Positions 18,189 to 28,794 of a DNA stretch of 64,000 nt are shown here, piece by piece. Each line of letters starts with the position of its first letter. Position 1 is the first letter of the stretch. The translations under genes were made by a program, and so were the position numbers. The notes beneath the pieces are model-generated. The model was not told the DNA's origin and ran no database searches. It saw only the letters and a list, made by a program, of their open reading frames with translations. Source of the DNA: Flavobacterium sp. JAS (lineage in GTDB: Bacteria > Bacteroidota > Bacteroidia > Flavobacteriales > Flavobacteriaceae); the NCBI RefSeq assembly GCF_020991455.1, contig NZ_JAJMOX010000016.1:46646-110645 (forward strand). The letters run 5' to 3'.

Positions 18189-19403
18189 ATGATTAAACTT
18201 ACTAGACAATTGTTTTTTTTGATTTTTTTTACAATAATTTTTATCTCATGTGTTAAAGCCCAGTCTGGAAAAACAAATAATGATAGTGATATTTTGTGGC
18301 TTAAAAAAGGTTTGGAAGTGTCAAAAAAACAGCTTAAATTGGCGGCCAATTTCTATAAACCTGGCCAAAACCCAAGATCTATTTGGCCAGATAATACCAA
18401 TAGACTTGCTTCTGTTAAAGATTGGACATGTGGCTTTTTTCCAGGTTCACTTTGGTATATGTATGAAATAACCTCTGATGATTTTTTCAAAGAAAAGGCA
18501 GAAAAATATACTGATGCCTTAGAAGAAGTTCAGTATTTTACAGATACTCATGATCTTGGTTTTATGCTCTATTGTTCATATGGAAACGGATATCGATTAA
18601 CCAATAATTCAAGTTATAAGAAGGTTTTATTGAAGGGATCTGAATCATTAGCAACAAGGTTTTCAAAAACTGTAGGTTGTATAAAGTCGTGGGATTTCGG
18701 TAATTATGATTTTCCGGTTATAATCGACAATATGATAAATTTGGAATTGCTTATGTGGGCTTCACAAGAGAAAGGTGATAATTTGTTTAGAGACATAGCA
18801 GTATCACATGCTGATAAAACATTAGCGAATCATTTTCGAAAAGATAATAGTTCTTATCATTTGATTGATTATGATTCTAAAACGGGAAATGTAAAACGAA
18901 AAATGACCCATCAAGGATATTTAGATGAATCCGCATGGGCGCGTGGACAAGCTTGGGGACTTTATGGTTATGTAATGATGTACACTAAAACACATAAAAA
19001 AGAGTATTTGGATCAAACCATAAAAATAGCAGACTTTATTATGAATCATCCACGGTTACCCGAGGACAAAATACCCTTTTGGGATTTTGATGCCCCTCAT
19101 ATACCTCATGCTAGAAGAGATGTTTCTGCAGCAACTGTTAATGCTAGTGCTTTGTTGGAGTTAAGTAAGATAACAAATAATAACAACTACTTTTTATTTG
19201 CCGAAAGTACCCTGAAGACACTTTCAAATGATAACTATTTGTCTAAACCAGGTGAGAACTCTTTTTTTGTGTTAAAGCATAGTGTAGGTAATTTCCCTAA
19301 CTATTCTGAGATAGATACGCCTTTAAATTACGCTGATTATTATTATTTGGAGGCCTTAATACGATACGCCAATATCAAGGGGATAGATTTAGGGAAAATA
19401 TAA
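18189..19403 (+). CDS. GH88 unsaturated glucuronyl hydrolase
   Basis: A 404-residue protein with a lipoprotein-type signal (FTIIFISCVKAQ; C21). The (alpha/alpha)6-barrel carries the two GH88 aspartates: D122 in DTHDLGFM and D180 in VIIDNMINLELLMW, 58 residues apart, close to the D88/D149 spacing of the Bacillus enzyme. DESAWARGQAWGLYG is a further hallmark. GH88 hydrates and releases the 4,5-unsaturated uronic acid left by polysaccharide lyases, probably in the periplasm. It is the first gene of an operon with a sulfatase and a heparinase II/III-like lyase, which supplies its substrate. The combination is typical of glycosaminoglycan or ulvan utilisation; with GH89 nearby, a heparan-type product is most likely. 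Confidence 0.93.
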   Translation: MIKLTRQLFFLIFFTIIFISCVKAQSGKTNNDSDILWLKKGLEVSKKQLKLAANFYKPGQNPRSIWPDNTNRLASVKDWTCGFFPGSLWYMYEITSDDFFKEKAEKYTDALEEVQYFTDTHDLGFMLYCSYGNGYRLTNNSSYKKVLLKGSESLATRFSKTVGCIKSWDFGNYDFPVIIDNMINLELLMWASQEKGDNLFRDIAVSHADKTLANHFRKDNSSYHLIDYDSKTGNVKRKMTHQGYLDESAWARGQAWGLYGYVMMYTKTHKKEYLDQTIKIADFIMNHPRLPEDKIPFWDFDAPHIPHARRDVSAATVNASALLELSKITNNNNYFLFAESTLKTLSNDNYLSKPGENSFFVLKHSVGNFPNYSEIDTPLNYADYYYLEALIRYANIKGIDLGKI

Positions 19404-19495
19404 TTTTTAAAGAATAAATCGAGTATTTAAATGTGATTAATTAGTGTTAACAAGTAAATGCTTGTTAATTTTTGCTTGAAAATAAATATATAAAA

Positions 19496-21472
19496 ATGAA
19501 TAAAATTTTAATCTTTCAATTTTTTGCTTTAATAGGTGTAAGCTCATTTGGACAATCTTTACCTCAAGACAGACCTAATATTCTTTGTTTGGTGATAGAA
19601 GACAGAAGTCCTTATCAATTCGGTTGTTATGGGAGTAAGGACATTAAAACCCCAACAATAGATGGTTTAGCTGAAAAAGGAATTTTATATACTAATGCGA
19701 GTTCAAATGCTCCACATTGTTCGCCTGCTAGGTCGACTTTAATCACGGGTTGTTATGCAACGACCTTTGGTATGGATGTACATAGAGAAACATATATAAC
19801 ACCTCAGAATATATTTTTCCCTCAATTGTTAAGAGATGCAGGCTACTTTTGCACAAATAATAGTAAGACAGATTATAATACCACAGTCAACAACGATAAA
19901 CTTTGGGATGAGTCAAGTTCAAAAGCTACGTATATGAGTAAAGATCGCAAGTCTAACCAACCATTTTTTGCAGTATTCAATACAGAGGCAACTCATATGG
20001 GGTTAGTTAGGACAATAACAACTGAAGATAGGCCAGATTTTAAAAAATTTGGTATTGATGAAAATAATATTTTTTTACCTAAACATGTTCCTGATTTACC
20101 TGAAGTAAGGTCGGATGAAGCATATCAATTGAAAGCTTCTCAAGAGGCTGATTCTTGGGTAAAAGCCCATTTAGAAAAACTTAAATCGGAAGGATTGACA
20201 GAAAATACTATTGTTTTGTTCTACAGTGACCATGGTGGATGTTTACCTAGAGGAAAAGGATTTCCTTTTGAAAGTGGTTTACGCATTCCGTTGGTTATAT
20301 ACGTGCCATCAAAATGGCAAAAAGAACTTAATGTTAAGGAGGGGTTGGTTGTGACTAAAAATGTTTCATTTGTTGATTTTGCACCAACATTCCTAAGTCT
20401 TGCAGGAGTAAAAACACCTAAATTTATGCAAGGAAAAGCTTTTTTGGGGACGTTTGAAAAAACTCCTGAAAAATTGCAATATGGTTTTAGAACCAATCAG
20501 GAAAATTATCATTATGATCCAAGTCGAACAGTAAGTGATGGACATTTCAAATATATAAGAAATTATATTCCCTACAAACCTTTTTGCCTTCGAAATCTTT
20601 ATCAGTGGGGTATGCCTGCTAATTTAGCGTGGGATGAATACGTCATGTCTGGTGAATGTAAAAATCCCGATTGGTTGTTGCCTTACAAACCTAAATCAAA
20701 TGAAATGTTATTTGATTTAGAAAAAGATCCTTGGGAACTAAATAATTTATCTAAAAATCCAGAATATAAATCAAAACTATCTTATTTCAGAAAACAAGTT
20801 TCAAAACACATTAGAGCTTCCAAGGATTTAGGTTTTTGTCCTAGGGAAATGCGGAAAACAAAGAAAAATGGACTCTTTAATTGGGTAGAGGAAACTCATT
20901 TTCCTTTAGGAAACCTTTATAATGCAGCTGAATTGGCTAGTAGTGCTACTCTAGAGGATTTGCCAGAGTTATTAAAGTTGCTTGAAAGCCCACACGATGA
21001 GCTTAGATATTGGGGGGTAGTAGGGTTTTGTACTTTAGGATCACAAAAAATGTTAAAAGAAGTTCCTGATGACCTAAGAAAAATGTTGAATGATAAAGAG
21101 CCTGAAGTAGTTTCAATGGCAGCCGAAGCTTTTTGTTATTTGGGTGAATTTGATTTAGGGGTGAATAAATTAGTAAACTTATTGAAGGAAAATTATGACC
21201 CAGCTTATTCCTCATTAGAAACACTCACATGGTATCCAAAACAAAAAGAGATGCTTATAAAATATATTTCAACTTTTCAAAAAATTGCTGCCGAACATGC
21301 CAACGAGGGAAATGATAGAATGGAGCTTGGTGTAAAAGTAAGATCAATACTTGTAAATTTAGGAGCTTTACCATTAAGTGAACTTTATAGTAAAAAAGAT
21401 ATTGAAGAGGGAATTAAAAAAAATAAAGCAGGGAGAAAGTTTCTTTATCCAAGTGATATTTTTACCAATTAA
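19496..21472 (+). CDS. S1-family sulfatase with C-terminal alpha-helical (HEAT-like) extension
   Basis: About 658 residues from the ATG at 19496, which gives a clean signal peptide (MNKILIFQFFALIGVSSFGQ); a TTG at 19472 would only add eight residues. The sulfatase signature is CSPAR (C75), followed by STLITG. Metal-binding segments are CLVIEDRSPYQFGC and YSDHGGCLPRGKG. The core resembles the SGSH-like sulfatases. From about residue 490 to the end is an alpha-helical part with repeats (LPELLKLLESPHDELRYWGV; PEVVSMAAEAFCYLGEF), like HEAT repeats. That tail is found in a subset of Bacteroidota heparan-type sulfatases and may dock to a partner. It sits between GH88 and a lyase, fitting desulfation of unsaturated oligosaccharides. 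Confidence 0.87.
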   Translation: MNKILIFQFFALIGVSSFGQSLPQDRPNILCLVIEDRSPYQFGCYGSKDIKTPTIDGLAEKGILYTNASSNAPHCSPARSTLITGCYATTFGMDVHRETYITPQNIFFPQLLRDAGYFCTNNSKTDYNTTVNNDKLWDESSSKATYMSKDRKSNQPFFAVFNTEATHMGLVRTITTEDRPDFKKFGIDENNIFLPKHVPDLPEVRSDEAYQLKASQEADSWVKAHLEKLKSEGLTENTIVLFYSDHGGCLPRGKGFPFESGLRIPLVIYVPSKWQKELNVKEGLVVTKNVSFVDFAPTFLSLAGVKTPKFMQGKAFLGTFEKTPEKLQYGFRTNQENYHYDPSRTVSDGHFKYIRNYIPYKPFCLRNLYQWGMPANLAWDEYVMSGECKNPDWLLPYKPKSNEMLFDLEKDPWELNNLSKNPEYKSKLSYFRKQVSKHIRASKDLGFCPREMRKTKKNGLFNWVEETHFPLGNLYNAAELASSATLEDLPELLKLLESPHDELRYWGVVGFCTLGSQKMLKEVPDDLRKMLNDKEPEVVSMAAEAFCYLGEFDLGVNKLVNLLKENYDPAYSSLETLTWYPKQKEMLIKYISTFQKIAAEHANEGNDRMELGVKVRSILVNLGALPLSELYSKKDIEEGIKKNKAGRKFLYPSDIFTN

Positions 21473-21488
21473 AATTTTATACATCATT

Positions 21489-24053
21489 ATGCAAAACTTA
21501 TTTATGATATTAATGAAGTATTTAGGTTTGAACAAAAAATGTGGTCTCTTTATTTTACTTTTTAGTATTTCGGTTTGTTGTTTTTCTTTTCAAAAATTAA
21601 ATCGAGATATCAATAATAATGATTTAAAAGAAATTGAAGAACATAATCCCTTACCAGAGACTATTTATGAGGAATGGCGCATATCTCCAAAACCAGCTAA
21701 TGATGTAATTGTTGGACAAAATCCGACTGCATTACTTTGGAAATCTGAAAAACATTGGAATAATAAAGAGGTAACTTATAAGGTTTATTTAAGTCAAGAC
21801 AAAAATTTCTCAAAAGAAAACACATTTGTAAGCTCTGAGCAAAAATATTGTTTTTTTAATCCCCACAAAAAGTTGGCTTCTGGAAAATGGTTTTGGAGAT
21901 ATGATATTATTGATGAAGATGTAATAATTGTAGGTAAGGTTAATTCATTTATTGTAGATCAAAATTCAATGATTTTTGAAACTCCCAATATAACAGAACT
22001 TCTTTCAAGAATTCCTAAAAGCCATCCGCGGATTATCAATCAAGGTAAAAATATTGATTCGATAAGGCTGAAGGCAAAAAGCCATCGTATCTATAAAACA
22101 TTAATTGATTTAGGTTTGAAGGTCATGAAATCTGAGATATATAGAGGTCCTGTGGATGATCCCGATCCCGCAAAAGGCAAGGCTATTTCTATAATTACTA
22201 GTAAGGAAATAGGTTATTTTAACAGATTGTTAGAGGCATATGTATTGTCGGGAGATAAAAACATGTTAGACAATTTGTTGGAACGGACTGAGGTTTTTTT
22301 AGGATGGCCTACAGATGATCTTTTAGGGTCCCAAGTACTTATGTCACTTTCTACGGGATATGACGTGCTTTATGATGAGTTGTCTGATGTGTTTAAAAAA
22401 AAGATGCTAGCAGTTATAAAGAATCAACTTGTTCATGGATTGAAAAAATGGCCCGGTTTAATGGAAACGAGACAAGTTGAGAACCATTTTTGGCAAATGG
22501 AAGTAGCGGGGAATTTTACAGCGGCTTTAGCTACCATCAAAGATTTAGATGAAAGTCGTGAAATGCTTGAATACATGTATGAATTGTTTTTGGCGCGTTT
22601 TCCAAATTTGGCTAATCAAGAAGGAGGTTGGGCTGAAGGTATTGGCTATTTTGGAGTAAATAAAAGCTCTATTATTGATATGCCTTTACTATTAAAAAAG
22701 GTGTGTGGTGTTGATATATTTAAAATGAATTGGTATAAAAATTTAGCAGATTATTATATCTATTTTGCTCCAGTTGGGGGGCGTATTTCTGGATTTGGTG
22801 ACATGCATGATAGGGTAGTAGACGGAAATGTGGGACACTCTATGATGATGATAGTGGGGTATGAAAACGAAGATAAAAAAGCATTATACAGGTTAGGGGC
22901 TTTATTAACCTGGAATAAAACAACCAATGAGAAAGAAAACTGGTTTGAAGATAAATTAGAATCTATTGAGCCTTGGTACCAAATCATTAACAGTATACAG
23001 TTGGATTCAACAATAGTAGAAAAACCAAAGAAAATGCCTTCTTCTAAGTTATTTAAAGGTGTTGGTATAGCTGCTTTACATACTAATGTTTTAGAGAGTG
23101 AAGTGAATACAGCTGTTTATTTTAGGTCTTCTCCGTTTGGGGCTAAAGGGCATATGCATGCTAATCAAAATTGTTTTAATTTATCAAGAAAAGGAGAACC
23201 TGTTTTTTATTCAACAGGTTATTATACAACGTTTGCAGATCCTCATTCTTTGACTTCTTACAGACATACAAGAGCTCATAATGACATATTGGTTAATGGT
23301 ATGGGGCAAGCTTTTGGTCATGAAGGATATGGGTGGATAAAACGATTTATAGATGGAAAACGAATTTCATACGTATGTGGTGACGCTAGTAAAGCATATC
23401 GTCCAATAGTTGATAAACAGTTTATTGAACTTAATATGCAAAATGGTATAAACCCAGATGAACTAAAGTCTGGGTTTGGAGATGCCAAATTAAAAACATT
23501 TGAACGTCATCTTATTTTCGTAAAGCCAAACATAGTTATAACTTATGACGTACTTGAATCGGAAAATGAATCAGATTGGAGTTTGCTTCTTCATTGCATG
23601 AAAGAGCCTAAAGAGATTACTGATAATTCATTAAAATTAGTATTGGATAAAAGCTATGTTGAAGCATCTGTTTTTGGGAGTTCAGCAACTAAATTATTAA
23701 TTACAGATCAGTTTTATTCCCCTGCTATTGATATAAAAAAGAAATATAAAAGTCTTCCGAATCAATATCATATAACTTCTAAAACGATAGAAAAAACAAA
23801 AAAAATGCGTTTTTTAACTATAATTAGGTTAGGAGATAAAAGCAGTGAAATATCCAATTTTAAAGTAGTAAATGAATCTGTTTTTCAGTTGGGAGATATT
23901 GTATTAAAAGCAGAGCTTAATGTTGATAAATCCCCATCAATTTCTATAATAACAGATCAAGATGCTTTTTATATTAATAAATTACCAGAAGGTACTTATG
24001 AAAATAAGGTAGTTTTAATTGAAAAGAATGGTTCGAAAAAAAAGATGTATTGA
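21489..24053 (+). CDS. Heparinase II/III-fold polysaccharide lyase (lyase 1)
   Basis: About 854 residues. The ATG at 21489 follows the sulfatase stop by 16 bases and precedes a signal segment (CGLFILLFSISVCCFSF); the frame is open further upstream but overlaps the sulfatase. Residues about 55-170 match the DUF4962 N-terminal domain of heparinase II (NPTALLWKS, VYLSQDKNFS, GKWFWRYD). An (alpha/alpha) toroid follows with H333 (QVENHFWQ) and Y387 (GYFGVN), and the beta-sandwich carries H555 and H557 (GHMHANQNCF). The 54-residue H-to-Y spacing matches Pedobacter heparinase II (H202, Y257). The exact PL family (PL21-like or a neighbour) cannot be fixed by eye. It ends the GH88-sulfatase-lyase operon. 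Confidence 0.88.
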   Translation: MQNLFMILMKYLGLNKKCGLFILLFSISVCCFSFQKLNRDINNNDLKEIEEHNPLPETIYEEWRISPKPANDVIVGQNPTALLWKSEKHWNNKEVTYKVYLSQDKNFSKENTFVSSEQKYCFFNPHKKLASGKWFWRYDIIDEDVIIVGKVNSFIVDQNSMIFETPNITELLSRIPKSHPRIINQGKNIDSIRLKAKSHRIYKTLIDLGLKVMKSEIYRGPVDDPDPAKGKAISIITSKEIGYFNRLLEAYVLSGDKNMLDNLLERTEVFLGWPTDDLLGSQVLMSLSTGYDVLYDELSDVFKKKMLAVIKNQLVHGLKKWPGLMETRQVENHFWQMEVAGNFTAALATIKDLDESREMLEYMYELFLARFPNLANQEGGWAEGIGYFGVNKSSIIDMPLLLKKVCGVDIFKMNWYKNLADYYIYFAPVGGRISGFGDMHDRVVDGNVGHSMMMIVGYENEDKKALYRLGALLTWNKTTNEKENWFEDKLESIEPWYQIINSIQLDSTIVEKPKKMPSSKLFKGVGIAALHTNVLESEVNTAVYFRSSPFGAKGHMHANQNCFNLSRKGEPVFYSTGYYTTFADPHSLTSYRHTRAHNDILVNGMGQAFGHEGYGWIKRFIDGKRISYVCGDASKAYRPIVDKQFIELNMQNGINPDELKSGFGDAKLKTFERHLIFVKPNIVITYDVLESENESDWSLLLHCMKEPKEITDNSLKLVLDKSYVEASVFGSSATKLLITDQFYSPAIDIKKKYKSLPNQYHITSKTIEKTKKMRFLTIIRLGDKSSEISNFKVVNESVFQLGDIVLKAELNVDKSPSISIITDQDAFYINKLPEGTYENKVVLIEKNGSKKKMY

Positions 24054-24352
24054 AATTTATGGCTGTATGCCTATCAAGTATTTAGACAAAATAGAGAATT
24101 CAAAAGAATAAATAATACAACCTTAATTTAAAACAACAGAAGGAAAAACTAATATAAAAAACTACAGATTAGTAGTCATTTAGACAACAATTGAGCGGTC
24201 ATTAAAAAGACTTAAAAAGACTTAAAAATTCATTTTTGAAAGCCCAAATCTCGCCAAAGTAACTATAGGTGTTTTGGAACGAGTAGCCCAAATTAGGTCT
24301 TATTGTAAAAATTGTAAAATGCTAATTGTGAATACCTTTAAAAAAATAACTC
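24054..24352. other. Intergenic region with a possible coding remnant
   Basis: 299 bases. A duplicated 11-base unit containing AAAAAGACTTA occurs at about 24206-24228. A conceptual translation with LAKVTIGVLERVAQI may be a remnant, but nothing in it is identifiable. Confidence 0.4.
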
Positions 24353-25483
24353 ATGAAATTCATCAAACTAATTGTGGGACTTGCTTTAATCTTGCCCTTA
24401 GCTCTTTTGGCACAAACAAAAGCCGCTTTTAGCATCCAAAACAATTCGGCTTTAGATCGAAATGAAGCTGTGGTGACTATAAAATGGGAGGCTGTTTTAT
24501 CTTGTTATCCTCAAATAGATACCACTAACTTTATAGTAATTAATTCAGTTACAAAAAAACAAGTTCCTTTCCAGTTAGAACATCACGGACATACTGCCAT
24601 TCAAAATTTATTGGTACAAATTGATGTTAAAGCAAAAACGACACTTTCTCTTTTAATACAAAAAGGAAAACCAGAAACTTTTGCTACAAAAACCTACGCT
24701 CGTTATGTACCAGAACGTATGGATGATTTTGCCTGGGAAAACGATAAAATTGCCTTTCGTGCTTATGGAAAAGCATTGGAAAAAGCAGAAGGGAATGCTT
24801 ATGGCTATGATGTATGGGTAAAACGAAACAGCAAAATGATTCTTAACGAACGCTATAAACGGGCAGACTATCACACAGACCATGGCGATGGATTAGATTA
24901 TTATCATGTTGGTTTTACATTGGGTGCAGGAAATATGGCTCCGTACATAAGTGATACCATCCGTTATTCAGGGAATTATAGTAAATGGAAAGTTTTGGAC
25001 AACGGTCCTTTGCGCTCCTCATTTCAATTGAGTTTTGACAATTGGAATGCCGGGGGAATAAAAGTGAGCGCTACAAAAACCATTTCTTTAGATGCCGGTT
25101 CACAGCTTAATCGCATCGAAAACGTCTATAGTTTTGATGGTAATAAACCAATGCCTGTTGTAGTAGGAATTATCAGAAGACCCGAAGCCGGATTTATCTC
25201 ACTAAACGAGCAGCAAGGCATTATTGGCTATTGGGAACCTACTTTTGGGAAAGATGGCACTACAGGAGTGGGTTCTATATTGACTACAGCCGTTACCAAC
25301 ATGACAGTTGATGCCACTCAAATATTAGCCAAAACAACTATTCAAAACAACGAACCTATTGTTTACTACACTGGGGCGGCCTGGGATAAGGCAGGCAAAT
25401 TTACCAATGCAAAAGAATGGTTTAACTATCTGAATAATTTTTATCAGCAAATAAAAAATCCTTTAATCATAAAGGACAAATAA
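24353..25483 (+). CDS. Secreted DUF4861 protein
   Basis: A 376-residue protein with signal peptide LIVGLALILPLALLAQ. Recognisable DUF4861 features are the N-terminal beta-sandwich (FSIQNNSALDRNEAVVTIKW), GYDVWVKRN, YHTDHGDGLDYYHVG and ETISLDAGS-like (KTISLDAGSQLNRIENVY), and the C-terminal YYTGAAWDKAGKFTNAKEWFNYL. DUF4861 proteins are common in PULs for uronic-acid polysaccharides, where they look like beta-sandwich enzymes or sugar-binding modules, but I cannot name a reaction. The base composition is more balanced than in the gene before it. It leads a group with a broken transporter and nagB. Confidence 0.85.
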   Translation: MKFIKLIVGLALILPLALLAQTKAAFSIQNNSALDRNEAVVTIKWEAVLSCYPQIDTTNFIVINSVTKKQVPFQLEHHGHTAIQNLLVQIDVKAKTTLSLLIQKGKPETFATKTYARYVPERMDDFAWENDKIAFRAYGKALEKAEGNAYGYDVWVKRNSKMILNERYKRADYHTDHGDGLDYYHVGFTLGAGNMAPYISDTIRYSGNYSKWKVLDNGPLRSSFQLSFDNWNAGGIKVSATKTISLDAGSQLNRIENVYSFDGNKPMPVVVGIIRRPEAGFISLNEQQGIIGYWEPTFGKDGTTGVGSILTTAVTNMTVDATQILAKTTIQNNEPIVYYTGAAWDKAGKFTNAKEWFNYLNNFYQQIKNPLIIKDK

Positions 25484-25548
25484 TGATTAATTCTAACTCC
25501 ACTATTCCCTTTTAATTCAAAAGAAAAAACAACTTTAACTATAAAAAT

Positions 25549-26717
25549 ATGTCAACAATTGAATGTACAATAACTCAGAATCAACGAAGCAGGGCTTTAA
25601 TACCGATGCTTATTTTAACCAGCTTATTGTTTATTTTGGGATTCTTAATCTGGCTGAATGGACCGCTAATCCCTTTCTTTAAATTAGCGACCTCTTCACA
25701 GGCTTTTTTTGTAGCTTTTGCTTTTTACATCGCTTATTTAGTTATGGCAATTCCATGGTCTTGGTAATCGAAAAAGTAGGCTATAAAAACGGAATTTCTT
25801 TAGGCTTGATTGCCATTTAGCCGGCATTATAGCTCCTCTGGTATTGACAACTTTAGTATTGTCAAATATGAAGGACTATACTGCCGATAAGATTGCAGCT
25901 CTTGATAGTGTTGCTAAATCAGCGGCATTGGATACACTAGACCTGCAGTTGCAAATTCCTTATCTGTATATGGGATTAATCATGTTTATTTTAGCAATAC
26001 TGGTTAAACTATCTCCGTTACCTGAAATCGATTTAGACTAAGATGGAGTTGTAGAACATCTAAGCATTTTTAAACAAATTCTAAATGTCTTTCAATTTTC
26101 CCAACTGGTTTTGGGCGTAATTACTCTAATGTTATATCTGTCTGCCTAAGTTTTGGCGGGAGATTCAATTGGTGGATTTGGGAAACAATTAGGCGTTTAC
26201 GGTGAAGATGGTAACTTCTATTTGAAACTAACTTCATTTACCATGATTGCAATGGTAGTGGGATACATTTTAGGAATTAGACTTATTCGATAATACGTTT
26301 ATCAGGTTCAGGCATGAAAAGCATCGAGTATTTTAGGTTTGATTCTGGTATTTTAATTGTTAGTATTTCTTCGTATATAATGGTTCAATTACTGGGAATT
26401 CCTGTTTTATTTCTGGTAATTATTCTGGTGGGACTTATGGGACTTTCTAATACATTATGCTGGCCTGCCATTTGGCCAATGGCCTTACAGGATTTAGGCG
26501 GTTATACCAAAAAAAAGCCAGTTCCATATTGATTATGGAAATCATTGGAGGAGCGATTTTTCCATTAATTTATGGTTCCCTGGCAGAAACAATCAATCTG
26601 GCTAATAAAGCAGATGGTGTTGCAAAAACAGCAAAAAGCGGAAACCAAATTGCCTATTTAATGTTGTTACCAACTTATTTAATGATTCTGTTTTATGCCT
26701 TTAAAGGACATAAATAG
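25549..26717 (+). pseudogene. Broken MFS sugar transporter (FucP/NagP type)
   Basis: An MFS transporter start (MLILTSLLFILGFLIWLNGPLIP) runs into a stop after 72 codons. Frameshifted pieces of the same family then follow: APLVLTTLVLSN, IPYLYMGLIMFILAILVKL, GKQLGVYGEDGNFYLKLTSFT, a hydrophobic segment, and a final EIIGGAIFPLIYGSLAETIN with YLMLLPTYLMILFYAFKGHK. Several frame breaks, and a missing stretch between the first fragments, mean no full transporter can be made. It lies between DUF4861 and nagB, where a GlcNAc transporter would normally sit. Confidence 0.85.
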
Positions 26718-26780
26718 AAGTTGGCCAAGAAAATAATTCAGATTAAAAATATACAATAAACTAAAATAATTCAAAAAACG

Positions 26781-28706
26781 ATGAAAAGTACAATAGACAA
26801 AGCAACAGGGTTTGAAAAACGATTTGAGAATATCAATACGGTAGTTTTCCAAAATTCAACTAGCGCCTCTAAAGCTGTAGCTCAAGAAATTGCAGCACTT
26901 ATTAAATCAAAACAAAAAAATAACGAATCTTGTATATTAGGATTGGCAACAGGTTCTTCTCCAAAAGGATTGTATGCTGAATTAGTGCGTCTTCACAAAG
27001 AAGAAGGACTAAGCTTTAAAAATGTAATTACCTTCAACTTAGATGAATATTACCCAATGGAACAGGATTCTATAAATAGCTATGTGCGATTTATGAAAGA
27101 ATTGCTATTGGATCAGGTGGATATTTTACCTGAGCATTATAATATCCCTGATGGAACTTTGACAAAAGAGCAAATCGCGGGTTATTGTGCTGATTATGAA
27201 GCTAAGATTGAAGCTTTAGGTGGGATTGATTTGCAAATTCTTGGAATTGGAGGAAACGGTCACATCGGATTCAACGAATCTGGTTCTTTGCAAAATTCAA
27301 AAACAAGATTAGTAGCCTTAGATCATATTACCAGAGTGGCAGCAAGTGGTGATTTCTCAGGATTGAGCAACACACCAAGAACTGCCATCACCTTAGGTGT
27401 TAAAAAAATAATGGAAGCCAAACAAGTAATCTTGATGGCTTGGGGGGAAGGAAAATCAAACATCATTCAAAAATCGGTTGAAGGTGAAGTAACCAATCAG
27501 ATTCCTGCTTCTTTTTTGCAGGAACACAACAATGCTGTTTTTGTTTTGGATAAAGAAGCGTCTTCAAAATTGACCAGAATTAACAGACCTTGGCTTGTTG
27601 AAAAAATTGTTTGGAAAGCCAATTTAATCAGAAAAGCAGTTTTAGGCTTGGCATTGGATTTGCAAAAACCAATTTTGATGCTTACTGATGCAGATTATAT
27701 TGAAAACGGAATGAGCGACTTATTAGCCGATTCAGGTCCTGCTTACGACATCAACATCAAAATTTTCAACAAATTACAAAATACCATCACAGGATGGCCT
27801 GGTGGAAAACCGAATGCGGATGACAGCAACAGACCTGAAAGAGCAGAACCGGCAAGAAAAAGAGTATTACTTTTTAGCCCACATCCCGATGATGATATCA
27901 TCAGTATGGGAGGAACTTTTATGAGATTGCAGGAACAAGGTCATGAAGTACACGTAGCTTACCAAACTTCAGGGAATATTGCCGTTGCCGATGATGAAGC
28001 TTTGCGTTTTGCCAGTTTTGTAGTTGATTATAATAGGAAATTTGGAATAAAAAACATTGAGGCCGAAGAAATTTATAAAAAAGCATTAAGTTTTTTAAAG
28101 AATAAAAAAGCGAGTGAAATTGATATTACTGAAGTTCGTTATATCAAAGGATTGATTCGAAAAGGAGAAGCGCGTGCTACGAGTCATTTTGTGGGACTGC
28201 CCGATGCACAAATTCACTTTATGGAACTTCCTTTCTATGAAACAGGAGCTATCGAGAAAAAACCATTAGGGAAAGACGATATCCAAATTACGATGGATCT
28301 TATCGAAAAAGTAAAACCGCACCAAATCTATGCAGCAGGAGACCTAGCCGATCCACACGGAACGCACAAAGTATGCCTGGACGCTATTTTTGAAGCAGTG
28401 AAAGAATTGAAACCAAAAGATTTTATGAAAGACTGCTGGGTTTGGTTATACCGTGGAGCTTGGCAGGAATGGGGAATTGATGAGATTGAAATGGCTATAC
28501 CTATGAGCCCAGATCAGGTTTTATTTAAAAGACATGGAATTTTCAAACACCAGTCTCAAAAAGATGGTGTAGTATTCCAAGGATCTGATGCCAGAGAATT
28601 TTGGCAAAGAGCCGAAGACAGAAATGGTGAAACGGCCCAATTATACAATCAATTAGGATTGGCACATTATGCGGCTATGGAAGCATTTGTGAGATGGAAA
28701 TTTTAA
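26781..28706 (+). CDS. nagB: Glucosamine-6-phosphate deaminase fused to a PIG-L (LmbE-like) domain
   Basis: A 641-residue cytoplasmic protein. Residues about 1-270 are NagB: GLATGSSPKGLYAEL, NLDEYYPM and GGNGHIGFNESGS carry the catalytic and phosphate-binding residues. After a linker, residues about 360-630 carry a PIG-L deacetylase-type domain with SPHPDDDIISMGGTF. This two-domain form, about 640 residues, is normal in Bacteroidota. NagB converts glucosamine-6-phosphate to fructose-6-phosphate and ammonia. Its presence in a PUL with two alpha-N-acetylglucosaminidases shows that hexosamine is a major product. It follows the broken transporter by about 60 bases and has a terminator after it. 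Confidence 0.93.
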   Translation: MKSTIDKATGFEKRFENINTVVFQNSTSASKAVAQEIAALIKSKQKNNESCILGLATGSSPKGLYAELVRLHKEEGLSFKNVITFNLDEYYPMEQDSINSYVRFMKELLLDQVDILPEHYNIPDGTLTKEQIAGYCADYEAKIEALGGIDLQILGIGGNGHIGFNESGSLQNSKTRLVALDHITRVAASGDFSGLSNTPRTAITLGVKKIMEAKQVILMAWGEGKSNIIQKSVEGEVTNQIPASFLQEHNNAVFVLDKEASSKLTRINRPWLVEKIVWKANLIRKAVLGLALDLQKPILMLTDADYIENGMSDLLADSGPAYDINIKIFNKLQNTITGWPGGKPNADDSNRPERAEPARKRVLLFSPHPDDDIISMGGTFMRLQEQGHEVHVAYQTSGNIAVADDEALRFASFVVDYNRKFGIKNIEAEEIYKKALSFLKNKKASEIDITEVRYIKGLIRKGEARATSHFVGLPDAQIHFMELPFYETGAIEKKPLGKDDIQITMDLIEKVKPHQIYAAGDLADPHGTHKVCLDAIFEAVKELKPKDFMKDCWVWLYRGAWQEWGIDEIEMAIPMSPDQVLFKRHGIFKHQSQKDGVVFQGSDAREFWQRAEDRNGETAQLYNQLGLAHYAAMEAFVRWKF

Positions 28707-28733
28707 TTTTTTTTAATTTGTTGTAGTGAAAAT

Positions 28734-28776
28734 GAAAAAAGAAGCCATCTCGAAACATAATTTGAGGCGGTTTTTT
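28734..28776 (+). terminator. Probable terminator after nagB
   Basis: An imperfect hairpin (GCCATCTCGAAA with AATTTGAGGCGG) lies between an A-run and TTTTTT, about 30 bases after the nagB stop. The stem has two mismatches, so the call is moderate. Confidence 0.55.
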
Positions 28777-28794
28777 CATTTCTGTTAATTTGGT

